A stretch of 64,000 nucleotides of DNA, taken from positions 252,001 to 316,000 of the forward strand of contig JAJEKV010000319.1 of NCBI GenBank assembly GCA_021234155.1, read 5' to 3'. Position 1 is the stretch's first letter; each line of letters starts with the position of its first letter. Both the position numbers and the translations under genes were made by a program. Source of the DNA: Isoetes taiwanensis. Taxonomy: Eukaryota > Streptophyta > Lycopodiopsida > Isoetales > Isoetaceae. The notes beneath the pieces were generated by a model. The model did not search any database. It was not told the DNA's origin and was given only the letters and a program-made list of their open reading frames with translations. This document shows positions 1-12,900 of this stretch, piece after piece.

Positions 1-1330
1 AATGAAGAGATAGGAAAAAGATTATCAACACAAAGAGATCTCACGTAAAACTGAGTATCATCAACAGTTTTCTTCAGATGCTAAGGCAGGCTCAGGGGTC
101 AAAGTCTTGCAATTTTATGATAAGACTAAGGATAAGGGGAAGTCTCCCATGCAACTCAATACATCTCATATTGATGAATTGCATAATATAATCAGGTCAT
201 TGCAGATGCTAATCAGAGCTTATAGAGTTTACAACCTTCTTCTTTAATGGATTTTCCACCTCAAACAAGGAGTAAGAGTGTTCCATTAATTAATAAAAGC
301 TATAAAAGTCATGAAAGGGAAAGATATTCTACTTTTGAACCAGCCATACTCAAAGGTTTAAAAATATGTGATGATATTCTATCTCTCAGGCACGGTCATG
401 GAAAAAAGCTGAGGCAGTTACTGCAACATTAGCACAATCTAAAAATTCCACTCAAGCAACAAAAAATGCTAATGTCAAGAAATTTGTCAGTACAGCTACA
501 AATGAAGATGCTTCAGTTAATACTGAGACTAGATTATTTGCAAATACTTGCTTTAGCCCTGTAAAGTTTAAAGCCTCCATAATCATCAATTCCGAGGCTC
601 TGGCAGAAGCTATCAAGGAAGTTCATATCCCTATATCAAATGTTCCTGCTTCATCTGCATCAGCAAAAATACATCTTCACAATGTTGAAAATCCTTTGGT
701 TAATAAAGATCTATTTAACCCCTATCAACAACCTCCCTCAGATTCCTTAATTGAATTGTCACACATTCTTACACTTTCATCTTTACTTTCTTTTCATGTA
801 TCCAAAGAAATTACTGAGAAGCTTGCCACACTACAAGATGGTCTTCTTTTAGGTTTCAAAAGTCAAGAGTTAAATATTTGTAATGAGAATGGGACACCTG
901 AAACAGAGAATACAGATTTGATGGATATTGTGAAAGAAACACAGATCAAGGTCCTTGATATTCCAGATAGAGATAAAGTACCAAGTGATATAGACTCGAA
1001 TGATCCTGCCTTCAACTGCTCCACATAATCTCCTGCTATTCTGTTCTCGACTCAGCCATAAAGATGCAGCAAAGCTATCAAAAGTACCTCTCTTTTATAA
1101 CTCTGAGTATTACTTCAAAAGAAGATGTTGTTAATATATTTGGATTTATCCCTGGGGCACCTCTGACACTGATTGTGGTAGTGATAAGGAGAATTGGGGT
1201 AAGGATAACTATCTCACAAACAGTATCTCTGACAATAACAGAAAGAGAGGTAAAAAATCTAAGAAGAAATCCTTAAAAAGAGGATAGCCTTTCTGTTTTC
1301 GGCTAAATTTATCTGATATCTCTCCTCTCT
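1..1330 (+). pseudogene. LINE ORF1-like region, degraded
   Basis: This stretch precedes the endonuclease start and would be ORF1 of the LINE, the RNA-binding gag-like protein. Open pieces occur at 247-432, 696-1028 and 1064-1276, separated by stops. The longest piece is acidic and shows no zinc knuckle or RRM that I can recognise. The assignment rests only on position between the window edge and the endonuclease. It could also be an unrelated sequence into which the LINE was inserted. Confidence 0.4.
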
Positions 1331-1352
1331 CTTTTCTATTTATTTTATTTCC

Positions 1353-4300
1353 ATGAAAATTCTTACATGGAATATGAGAGGGATGAAATGCATGTTAAGA
1401 GGAGAAGAATTATATCTCAGCTAAGGCACTACAAAGCCGATATTATTTTGCTCCAAGAAACCAAACTTCCTAAATTTGAGAGCCCCAATTTAGCTGACTA
1501 GATTTATCCTGGAGCTTCCTCAATCTGGAGAGAGTCTTGTGGAAGAAGTGGTGGCTTGATTATAATTTGGAAATCCATCACTCATTTATCCTTCTACAAT
1601 AGTCCTACTAATTGGTGGCAGGCAGTAACTTACTCTATTGATAATTCTATTTTTGGAGTCATTAACATTTATGCCCCCACTAATCCTAAAGATAACCCCA
1701 ACTTGGGAAATGAAATTAGGCAATAAGATCAATATGTCTTCTTTGGAAAGGGTGAATTGGCATTCCTTTATTTCTGACTCCAATCTAATTTATGTCCCCT
1801 CTTCTACTGCAAATTAGACTTGGTCCAATAAGCAAAAAAATTCTCATCGAGTTTATTGTGCTCTAGATAGGTTCTATGTCTCCAACTATATCTCCTCCTA
1901 TCTTAAAAATTCATCTTATCTTATCTTATCTTATCCTATTGGGATAATTGTTATGTCATTAGTGATGAGATCACTTCAATTTCAGATCATCAGCCACAAT
2001 TTCTCCATACGAGTCATTTAACTAGTTTACCTTGAGACGGGAACATCCCCTTCAAATTAAATTGCTCTCTTCTGTCCAATGCTCAATTCTGTGATGATTT
2101 TAAAAACTTCTATCAATCTTTGCAATCTGAGAATAATCCTGAGAATAATTATAATTCTATGAAAGGTTTTTATTCCAAGATTAAGCAATCAAGAGTTGGA
2201 TTAAGAATTGATCTAAAACTAACCATATGGAGAGGATCGAACAAAAAAACAAATATCTAGCTCAAATGAGAAAAATTCGACCTCTTCTTCAATTTGATCC
2301 ATACAATATCAAACTTCAAATAGGGGAGAAAATTTTAGAAAAGCATATTAAAGCCATTAGGCTGAGGCAAAAAGTCCTGCAATTAAATGTAAAATCAAGT
2401 ATAATAGTGAAATGGATATTGGCAGTTCCAAATTCTTTTACAGAATAGCCAAACATAGAATGCTAGATAACTCTATCACTCGAGTGTTGTCTGATAATTG
2501 TAGCATCATTGACACTTCTGGAGAAATAAAAAAGTTCTTTCATGACAACTTTACTTCTCATTTCAAGAATAGTGGTGCTAATTCTGTTAACATTACCAAG
2601 AAAGACAAATTTATCTCTCTGTTGGATCATATTATCCCAACCTCCATTAATACAATGGAGGATTCTATTGCGGCTATCCCTACTAAGCAAGAAATTTATA
2701 AGGTTCTTCACAACCTCAGCAAAGGAAAATCTTTAAGTCTTGATGGTCTTCCTCCTGACTTGGGACTTCTATATGCACTTCTAGGATATTCTTAAAAATG
2801 ATATCATTTCTCTGGTTCATGGATTTTGGAATGCTGAGCATTTACATCCCTCTATATCTGCAGATTTCATCACTCTTATTCCTAAGGTAGATAATCCCTC
2901 CACTTTCTCTGAATGGAGGCCTATCTCCTTAACTAATGATACCTATAAACTTTGTGCTAAGATTATTGCAGCTCGTATCAAACCTTTCCTTTAGACAAAT
3001 ATTAATCTCAAAGAATCTGCTTTCTTGCCTAATAAGTTTATTTTAGATAACTATATTGTGGCAATGGAGGGTTTACATTGAAATAAAATATCTGGTCAAA
3101 ATTGTGTACTTCTTAAGTTGGATTTTAAAAGGGCTTTTGATTCTGTCAATTGGGACTTTCTTATGCTAGGTTTACAGAAAATTGGCTTCAATTCTAAAAT
3201 TATTGCTCTTATTCATGGTCTTAACTCCATGGCCAACTCTGTTGTGCTAATCAATGGTTCTCCAACAAATTTCTTCCAATTGTCTCGTGGTGTTAGGAAG
3301 GGTTGCCCCCTGGCCCCTTAGTGGTTGCTGAAATGCTCACTAAATCTGTTGATTTTCATCAAGCTTCTGGAAATATCATTGGGCTCAATCTTCCAAATAA
3401 TAATGGTAGTCTTATAATATCGCAATATGTAGGTGACACCTTCTAGAGACAATATCTTGTAAATTGGGACTCAGTTACTCGAGCTAAGTCTTCAAGAGGT
3501 CTGGGTTGTAAAAATTTCTATTTTCAAGCTTGTTCTAGCAGGTAAATATATTTAGAGAACACTTTCTGGTAATAACTCGCCTACTTCCATCTTCATTAGA
3601 TATTGGATCAATTTATCTCATCCAGTTGGTCATTCCTCTGTCAAGCACAACCTCCTTGATTCAGCTTTCAATGATTTACATCCTGGAGCTAATACTTCTT
3701 CCCTTATGTGCAACATTTTAAAGGCTTGGAATCTTGTGCATCAGTGCTTTCATAGCTCAGATATTCAAGATTCTCATATGTATTCTTCTTTGTTCTGGTC
3801 TTCTATCTTCAAAGATTGTAATGACCAGATTCTAGCCATCAAACATCCCAAAACTTATAGGAAATGGTATGATAAGGCTTCTTCACATCAAGGATCTGTA
3901 CAAAAATGGTCACATTATCTCGTGGACTAATCTTAGAAATATGGTTCATGGTACCTCAAGTGATAAAAAAAATTTCTTTCATTTGAAGAACACTTTGATG
4001 CACTTTACTAATCTGACAGATTGTGACAATGGCCTCACCTCACCTGGAAGATTAATAGGATTGGGAGATATAAGGTAAGCACCGCCTATGCCAGCCTGAA
4101 TTGCAATCATAACTGTCAAAGCAAAATATAAATGGTCTATTTCTGAGGAGGAATGTAAATTTCTGTTTGGTAACACATGGAATTCTTATTGTCCTCCAAA
4201 GATCAATTTCTTCATTTAGTTGATTGCGCAAAAAAGTGTTCCAAACCTGGTCTCCCTTTCTTTAAGATCTCCAACTATTTCTCCTGTATGTCAATCTGAT

Positions 4301-4620
4301 TGTTCTCAACTGGAAACCATGGAGCATATTTTCTTTTGTCCTAGAATTTCCCAATTCTGGAGTTGGTTTAATAGTAAATTTGGTGAGTATTTTCATGATG
4401 TCATTCATGAGAATATGTTGGGATATATTTAAAATAATGATCCATTTGCCAATACCATTGTGTTCACTGCCCTGCGGAATATATGGAAAGCAAGAAATAG
4501 AATTGTCCATGGTGGTAAGAAATTTTCTGTCTTTTGGATTATGATGAACTTTCAACTGGAATATGTAGCAAAATAACAGGGAGTTCCAGGGGGATTTGAT
4601 ATGGATGTAAAAAATAACAA
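1353..4620 (+). pseudogene. LINE ORF2: endonuclease, reverse transcriptase, zf-RVT (disabled)
   Basis: The endonuclease begins at the ATG at 1353 with MKILTWNMRG, followed after a frameshift by ADIILLQETK near 1435, a typical APE-type endonuclease beginning. The reverse transcriptase shows FKRAFDSVNWDFL near 3123 and SRGVRKGCPLAP near 3285, which then runs into a stop. The active-site YADD is replaced by YVGD near 3428, so the polymerase would be inactive even without the stops. Near 4195 the zinc-binding RT-associated domain reads PPKINFFIW, followed by cysteine- and histidine-containing METMEHIFFCPRISQFW-like residues near 4310. The 3400-3700 part appears shortened. Domain order is that of plant L1 LINEs. 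Confidence 0.85.
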
Positions 4621-4704
4621 TTCCTGAAACCATAGTCCATATATCCCTAAAACAATTGAATGGGTTGTTATAAAGAAAAAAACATAGATTCAAGGTAAAA
4701 AATA

Positions 4705-4890
4705 ACCACATTAGCTCACTGGATATATTGGTTAAAGTAGTTTTATTAGGATATTGAGTTATTTTGGTAGAGGTTCGAGCCTCCGTATTTCATATTCTAA
4801 AGTCTTAGGCAAAGCCGTATAGAGGTTCGATATTCTCTCAAAACCTTAGGCGAAATCATATTTCATATTTCAAAATCATAGGCGCCTCCA
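4705..4890 (+). repeat. tRNA-like (SINE-like) stretch inside LINE 3' region
   Basis: The segment has an A-box-like start (TAGCTCACTGG at about 4712) and, about 60 bp later, GAGGTTCGAGCCTCCG, which fits a pol III B box (GGTTCGAnnCC). A second AGAGGTTCGA follows near 4821. Such spacing is typical of tRNA-derived SINE heads. It interrupts the sequence between the zf-RVT domain and the poly(A) tail. I see no target duplication, so this could also be chance similarity. Confidence 0.35.
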
Positions 4891-5272
4891 ATCATAAATG
4901 ACTATAAACGAACTGAGAGGTGCTCACAGACCCCAACATACGATCTGGGTCATAGGATCGACCAATCCGACGACTGTGGTAGTCCAGGGTGCACTTCATT
5001 CATTTGTAACTGCTCATAAAAGGAGGTTTGGAGAAAAGTATGATAGAAAGTGGGATGCAGTTGGTACTTTTAGTGGTGCTTTTATATTATTACATTGCTG
5101 CTCTACTTTATTAGTTCATGTTTTCTTCAAGCTTCATTCTGCTAGTGCTAGTCATAACTTTTTGAAGATCTTGTGACTAAAAATGCTTGTTTTCTTCCCT
5201 TCATGAGTCTGCTCTCTATTAGCAGAATTATGTTTGGCTTCTATTAATTAATGGAAAAAATATTTTACTCTC

Positions 5273-5296
5273 AAAAAAAAAAAAGGAAAAAAAAAA
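5273..5296 (+). other. LINE poly(A) tail
   Basis: An A-rich run interrupted by GG directly follows a typical plant LINE 3' end (AATTAATGGAAAAAATATTT). It marks the 3' end of the LINE. Confidence 0.8.
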
Positions 5297-5297
5297 G

Positions 5298-6331
5298 GGT
5301 CGTCGAAGGCCTAGAGAAACTAAGATTTAATCGGTGATTAGGGTGGATTTGGGATCTCAAAATGGCCCATAACTTGGGTTGAAGAAATCCATGCCATATT
5401 TGGCTCGGCCAATCGAGTTTTTGTCCCCTTTTTTTAAGTCAGTATTAGTTGGCAAGTAGAAGGAAGAGCAGGCTTACTTGGCATCCACATACCAGGTTTT
5501 CATAAGAGATGGATGCACATGCATTGCAACCACATTAATAGCCTGCATTCTCTGAAAATCATATTACGGACCAAAACAATGGCTTCTTTGTTCACCTATT
5601 GTGCACATGCCCATATGCACCAACCACTGTTATCAAAATTTGAGGCCAAGCTTTTCTATTGTTCACTCCGACATCACTATGCTTATCTTCTCCTTCACTT
5701 TTAATTTTGAATCTATGTCTCCTATAGTGTCAGTGTTTTTGCCTCATTTACAAAACTCTCAGGGTCATGATAGGTGGGAGGTTATATCTCCATAGTCCAT
5801 CTTCTCAACTTATGTAACATGGCACATTCAATTAAGTCAAATGCAAGTAGAATTTTTAAGTTACATAGTTTCCATTTCTTCGCCCATCAATCATTCGTAT
5901 GCATCAAAGAGCAATTTGTTCGATGGTATTAAGAAACTTCAACCAAAAGCAATTTGTTTAATGGTGTTAAAGAAACTTATTTATTGTGGACAAGACGTTG
6001 GAAGATTTGGTTCATGTTTCCCGGATCATTCTTGCACATGGAACAAGTACTTCCTCTTCCTTATCTTGAAATTCTTCCTCATTCCTATTTGATCATTGCT
6101 TTGAGAATTTCCTCGTTTAGTTTACAATATTAAGCCCACATATACATGCAGCTATCTTATTGAAAAGCTCAATTTTGATATGAGAAGACCCAATTGAAAG
6201 AACAGAGGAAGCTCAATTTTGATATGAGAAGAAGACCCAATTGGAAGAATAGAGGAAGGACGCCGCATTGGAAACAACATCAAACTTCCTGCAACTTTCT
6301 TCCTCATTCTTCAGCCTAATAAATAGCCTTC
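5298..6331. other. Spacer without recognised gene
   Basis: AT-rich sequence between the LINE tail and the 3' side of the DUF4091 gene. Short open frames on the plus strand show no recognisable domain. Two small direct repeats are visible: about 31 bp at 5909-5939 and 5948-5978 (core GCAATTTGTT), and the tandem pair listed separately. No promoter or RNA gene is recognised. Confidence 0.5.
6167..6256. repeat. Two-copy tandem duplication (about 44 and 46 bp)
   Basis: Two adjacent copies begin with GCTCAATTTTGATATGAGAA and end in AGAGGAA. The second copy has three additional bases (GAA) and a few substitutions, so it looks like a local slippage duplication. Confidence 0.75.
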
Positions 6332-6375
6332 ATATGATAACAATGAGATGACGGTCCATCTCATTGTTATCATAT
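6332..6375. other. Perfect 19-bp inverted repeat with 6-nt loop
   Basis: The arms at 6332-6350 and 6357-6375 are exactly complementary, and the loop is ACGGTC. The hairpin lies about 600 bp beyond the stop codon of the minus-strand DUF4091 gene. It could therefore sit in its 3' untranslated region or downstream of it. It might be a small MITE remnant, a foldback RNA or a transcript-end structure. Sequence alone does not decide. Confidence 0.8.
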
Positions 6376-6971
6376 CACTGCTCGCCATGCTACAAATTTA
6401 CACATTCATACAAGATTCTTCATATTTTCCAAAAGGCCGAGCTCCATCTCAAGCATGGACTCAAAACCACATGTATCAAAGAAATGAGGAGCTTCCTTGT
6501 ACCAAATGGCAAAAGCTTGTGGACCCATGATCCAATTCAAAAAGTCTTGAAGAAGAATGATAGGGAGAGCAAAAGCACTTGGGAGAAAGAAGCTGAAATG
6601 GCCGGTGGAATCTCTTTTTTTAAAAAGAGAAATATCTGTCAATAATTGCACAATCGGGGAGTACTTCCCGAGAAATCAAGGTACATGGCTTCAAGATCTA
6701 AAGTTATCTTTTTAGCCAAGAGTTTTTAAGATTTCGAACATCATGATGGGAAGTAAGCCTCTAGGCATGACCAGATAGTACTTTGTAAATAATGCCAATA
6801 TTTGCTCCTACATTTCCATCCCTATTATACAATCTGATAACACACTATCTCAATCTCATGTAACCTGAAGTGCCACTACATGATGTTACATTTGATATCA
6901 ACGTTGCAACACACACCTACAAGTTGTGTCTCAATTTCCGCCATCCCAAAGATGCAAAAGGCCGACTGATT

Positions 6972-9900
6972 TTATGTTATTCTGCATGAGTGATAAACTT
7001 CAGAACGAAAAGCATCAATGGGCACATGATCATGAGCATAATTTTCAGGCCCAAAATAAAGTCCACATTTTTCTAGAAGACCCAATGCTGCACCTCGGCC
7101 ATATCGAGAAGCATACAGATTGAGATACTCATAATCCTGTGCAGAACCCAGAAAAAAATTAAAATTATTCTTTTTTACTTTAACAAAGGAGCATATCTAT
7201 ACAGAGGGAACGAGAGGATCACATCACCCTAAGAGCATAATAATGTCACTTGATTTATCCTACTAAACATCAAAGGGAGAACTTCAACAACTAGTTAGAA
7301 GCCAGAATTATGAGGACATGATCGTCTTAACGTAAAAAATGGGCTTCTCCATGTAATAATTTCTTACAGGTTGGACCTTTTTTCTTTTCCTGGCTTCTGT
7401 GTGCCGTGAACTATTTCCTACTTATGCTGGAATAAAGAGGCGAGTTTCTTAGCCTTGTATCACTTTGATAACTTTCTTCTTCTGACATAATTCGGGTGAA
7501 TATATAAAGCTACAGATGGAACTTCCTTAATTGCTATTGGCTTGTGAAAGAGGCAGTGAAATCTTAACATCATGATAGTGGGCTGGTAACTTAAAAATAA
7601 AGTCCCCCTCAGATTTAGTCATGTCTATATCCCAAGCAGCAGTGGCCCACAGCTCTTCCTGTAGAAAGGGCACATGGATGTATACTGTGATAAGTTAAAG
7701 TTCTAAGCAGTTATATCTCTGCGTATCTGGAGTTCTTGGAAGATGTCTTAATATTGGGATCTTGCAACTTTTGTTTGAGGATGGACTGGGTAATGAACCA
7801 ACCACCCATTACATATAGCGTCCAACTCTCTTCCTGAATGGACCTCATCTGTAACTTGCAGACAGGCAAGCCTAGCTCTGATACCGAGGATGGCGCAGCT
7901 CCACGACCTCCTATTTGCAAGGAGGATGAGCTATTGCCCTGTCTGCTCATTACATAGAGTTCAACCATACGAACCTTCCCTTCAAGGTGTTCTTCCACAA
8001 CTTGCAAGTCTTCTCCTACTTCTGATCAAGAAAGCCCTGGAAGATCCTGTGAAGACTATAAAGTGATTCCCTGTATTTAGAATGCCATCTTCAGCTGTTT
8101 CCTTAGTTCAGTCACCACAATCAACTCACTATCTAGATTACATCCATAAAATTGTTGAATGATATATGCAGAGTAAGAAGAGCATATCTTCCATAAAGTG
8201 GGGTTGATGAGCACATCCTGGGTCGTTTCTACACATCCTGGGTCATTTCTGGTGACCACAGAATTGTTGGGGTCCTTTCTACAAAAATGGGCGATCAATG
8301 CCTCTGCCACGTGCTTCATTTTCCAGGATTTTGCCCTTGGATACTCAGACTTATTTTCAACGAAAGTGGACAAGAATTGAGAAGATAAGATGAAGGGTAT
8401 TTCAAGCTTTCTACTACTTCCTGTAATTTACTAAGTTTTTACTTCCTGCTCCTTCAGCAAGTTTAAAAAATTAATTTAGAGACTTGTCTGTTCTTCTACA
8501 ACATGCACCAAAGAAACAAGCCATTCGACTCCATTTAGGAGATTATATAGCACCTGTGGTTTGGAACAGAAGGTAAGAGAATTGGGGCCCCAGGGAACTG
8601 AGAAGGGCTTTAGGAGGCTGTTTCTGTCATAAGAAGGTGATAGATGGGTCGTATGATTGAACAGAGGGAGTTAAGAGGATAGACTGAAACAACAGAATGG
8701 GATGGAGGTGACATGCCAGAAAATACATTAGCTGGAAGGGGGTATGCACCTGTAAACCGCTTAGAATACGTTCTAAACGTGCTGATGCAACAGGCTCAGT
8801 GGCCTCTGGATCAAAAACTTCCCCTGGATAGAAAAGCACGCCATCACCTGGAGGCAATCCACGGCGAAACCTTATCTGCCCCACCAAAATCCATCAAGAT
8901 AAACACAAATAGGTCAAGAGTAAATTCCTTATGATTACCTCAGCTGCAGGGGCCAGTGCCTTTTCATAACAGTTAGCACCCCAATAAAGAAATCCCGTCC
9001 CCCCTTCCTTCCAGACACGCCACATTACTGCTCTGTGTTGGGTACCTCGCATACCAAGATGCCAATTTGGATGTGGGTCTGAGGGGCCCATGCAGACATA
9101 CGTCCACCATTCCTTCATTAAGAGATGTTGCAAATATATGAATGCTTCCAAAATCTTCACATTTCAAACAATGTTTACCATATTTACCTCATTATTTTCA
9201 GGTTGCAGCTCACTCAGAATGTCTTTTATCAGCTCTTCATGACCACCAAGGACCCATTCGCTGCAACAGAAGGTTAGCATGCATCAGTATTTTAACCAAT
9301 TTCATGTGTATGGTCTTGTCAAAAAGTTCTCCCTGATATGCCCACAATTTGATTTCTATGCATCCAAGAAACTTAAGATTCAATATATGAGAAGGCAATG
9401 AAAGCACACAGAAATGCCAAGATATTATCATGATACCCATCACTTGACCAAACATCCCACAACACGAGATGATGACAGCCATGCAGCACAACTTGTTCAT
9501 ATGTCAACGGCTGTTATGGCCAGCACTTTCCTAGCCAACTACCTAATATGCAGGCAGCGCTTTTTAGCTTTCCCCAGGATTTTGCTTGAAGGCTTATGCT
9601 CCTTTCATCCTCTTGTCTGTTTTTCAAGAGGGCAACCATGCTTCGAGATACAGACTGTTCACTCAGCATTATAAAATCTGCATGAACCTAAACATCTCCT
9701 CATCCCAGCCTCCCTATGTCAGCCAGAAGCAAGTGCAATTCCCGGCTACATTCTTTCCTTGGAATATAGGCATATTTCTAAAATGTTTCCACATTGGCAG
9801 CACATCAAGTTAGGTACATGCCAAGTCCTTAATGCTTTAGAAGAATCGCTACTTTTAAGTCTGAAACTAGCACACCTTTGCTATCCATCCATATGATTTG

Positions 9901-12900
9901 TTTTCTGATCGGATAATCATCTTTCGCTGTTGATCATAATCAATTAAAGTCCATACATTGGAGTTGCTTTCCTTTCACCTATTTTTCACATTTTGTTGAT
10001 GATGAGATCATCCCTGAAAAGCTTTGTCATCCCTATTGTTGCTTCTCTATCCATGATTGCGAGGGACATCTGACACACTATTGGCAATCTACAGGGCATT
10101 CTAATAAGGTTCCTTTCTACAAGCAAGTCTTTAAGGAAATGTCTCAGTCCACGTAATCCAGTCATATAATCTGGGCCTGCTCATGTTATTGTAGACCTCT
10201 CCTGTCGAAGCTCAGACCCGAGTAATCCAGGTCTTGGTGGCACAGACACACATCCAATATAATGTCATGGCTAACAGTTTTGTGTTGCATAAGCACTGAT
10301 TTATCTCCACCAATAAGAAATGGCTTAAGAATCTAACACACTCTCATGTTTGCATAATGCCAGCCATTACTTGCTGCAAATTGTACCTTTATGATAGGTT
10401 GCTGAGCCAAAAAGAAACCAGAAACATTTTAAATGCTATTTTAAGTAGCAATTATATATTTGTAATACAGGATTCTAAATTTCACTCGCCGAAATGTAGA
10501 CCGATAACCAAACAAGGGGAAGGAAGAAAGATGCCAATACGAAAAGACTTTACCTTGTACAATAGATTTGTGTATGTGGCCGCAGAAAAGTTGGAACCTT
10601 CACAAATGCCTCAAAACTACCAGGTGGAACAGAAGCATTGCTTGGGCCTGTTAATGCAAATAGATTTACATTATCATAAATTTGATATTGACCCTCAGAA
10701 CTTATATCATCCAATCACAGGATTGATAACAATCATATCATGACAAACAAACTGGGATGGCAACCTCCATAATCATGCACATCTTATGACATTGCCCAGC
10801 TCATAACTTCCCCACATTGCCCAGGAAGTAAACTTCAGAAAGCACCTGAATTCAGAACATTGTAACCCCTCCTATTTAAAAACTCCAGTACCATCAAAGA
10901 GGCTCCCAAGCAAACAGTGGCATGGGAGAGCACTTCATATGAAACGGTTTGGAGCAGTCTTTTCTGGGGTCATAGTATGAAAGGAGCAGATGAATTGCAC
11001 CATCTTATTTTGAACTTAGGATTATTTTAGCCTACCCTTACTTGTCTTATTGTCAGGTCGGAACATTTTAGGGCGAAGCCCTGAGGATGTGGCAACAACT
11101 CACATATTGACTACAAATCACTATGCATCCGCGGGTCCTTCTTTTGGGGGGGGTTGGGTTGCTGGGGATGAGATCTTGTCAGGCCCTTTTCTTTCCCCAT
11201 TAGCCTACAGGATTTTTAGACAGTCAACTAAACCAAACAAACTAAAAAACTACAAACAAAGCGTTAGGAAAGGCACAACACTTATACCACAATAATAAGT
11301 AGTTAACACTCGTGCATCAGAAGCAACCGATCGTATTTTCTCTGCCATTGTTCGTATAGCCTCATACTGCTCCAAACTCAAAGGCTAAAAAGATAACCAC
11401 CAATCAGAGGACTTGTATGTAACAGATAATCTCTTCTAAAGCTAAAGATGCAAACTAATCTATAAAGAACCAAATCTTCGTAGTTGATGGCCAGCTCTAA
11501 TATTTCGCGTGTTTCTCTTCTCACCTCATCCCATAGGTAAAAATAAGCCTTCTTCCAATGAGATTTCGTCTTTAATATTTCTAGTTCTTTGCGTGCAACA
11601 TCTTCCCCTGTGCTTGTACTGTGGTATTCCGCCAAATCAAACCTTAGAAGATATGTATAAATGCAGAAAGCAACACTCCAAATGTTTACGCCCTTAAGCA
11701 CCTGGTCAAAACTGGTGCATATGGAACAGCATATGCAGCTAGTCTTGGATCAGAATAGTACTCTTCAGCCTTTGGATGATCAGCTGCTCAACAAGTGACG
11801 ATGCATGGAAACCAAAAAGAAAAGAAGACAAGCTTTAACCTGAGCTACAACACTTTGATGCATAACCTACCCACAGATATTTAAATAAGAATATAAAATA
11901 CCAGGCCAAGGACAAGTATATGTCAAGACGCGCATGCTATCACCCCATCTGCAAAAGTATGGGCTTATCCTGTATTGCAGGAGCCATTTGTAATGCATGT
12001 CCAAAGCAGAATACCAGGCATTGCTCCCATGTTCAACTCCAAACCGGTCCTCAATAACAGTCTCAGATATCTTTCATGATGTAAAGGTCGTACAGAGCAA
12101 AATCTTAGCATAAATTCTATTCTCTGAAAGGATACCCCAAAAACAGAAGGGAGTGATGGTGTCAATGGCAACACAAAATCCCAGACAGTAACATTTATCT
12201 TCACTCTGATTGCCAATTCTGTATCACTGTCCCCATCAATATCCATTTTGCCATTTTCTTCATGAGACATTGATAATGATGGATGTCTAAGAAGTTTTTC
12301 TAACCCACAATGAATGGACCGGAGTCCATCTGCCTGCATCATCTAATGCATTAGCTGCAAACAATGACATGTCTTATTTTATTTAGAGAAAGCAATCTAA
12401 CTTTCAATTACCAATTCTTGTGTCAAATTTTCATTTGTAGCACTGGTGTCCGATATGAGAGCCTGAATATCTTTCCGGACTTCCCTTCTATCTGCCTCAG
12501 TAGGACTCCTTATCTCATCCCTACAAAAAATACACTTCTTGAATTCTGAATATCAAGACAACACGTACTTTTCTGAAGGATGCATTTATAAACTTAAAAT
12601 CAGACAAGGTAGATATTTACTCTGCATTGCCCTTCACAGCAGAGATGCATATTTCACCCTCATAAAGGCCAGGTGGCTGCGAAGAAGGAACATCCACCGA
12701 TAACCAGATTCCACAAGTCTCTCTGTCAAATATCAGGCAAAACCGAGCAATAATTACTTTTAAGGGAAAACCTGAAAGGGAAGCATTTTAGAAGTTAACA
12801 CATTTTAAACCACCCCAATCTAAAGAGCCAACAACATTAAAACAGTGTCCAAGTTTATGTTAACAGAGAAAACTGCATTAAACTGCAGAAAGGCAGCACA

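Larger units (their letters stand above)
1..5297 (+). mobile_element. L1-like LINE (non-LTR retrotransposon), decayed, 5' end outside window
   Basis: Non-LTR retrotransposon of the plant L1 type, which moves by target-primed reverse transcription. The order seen is an ORF1-like region, an apurinic endonuclease start near 1353, a reverse transcriptase around 2700-3450, a zinc-binding RT-associated domain around 4170-4370, and a 3' untranslated region ending in a poly(A) run at 5273-5296. Every domain is broken by stops and frameshifts, and the polymerase active-site motif is mutated, so this is a dead copy. A tRNA-like stretch lies in its 3' region. The 5' end is not visible, and I could not identify a target-site duplication. 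Confidence 0.85.

Noticed and set aside
10357-10743. Plus-strand frame of 128 codons
   Set aside because: It overlaps exon 11 of the minus-strand gene and its introns; the exon structure explains the region better.
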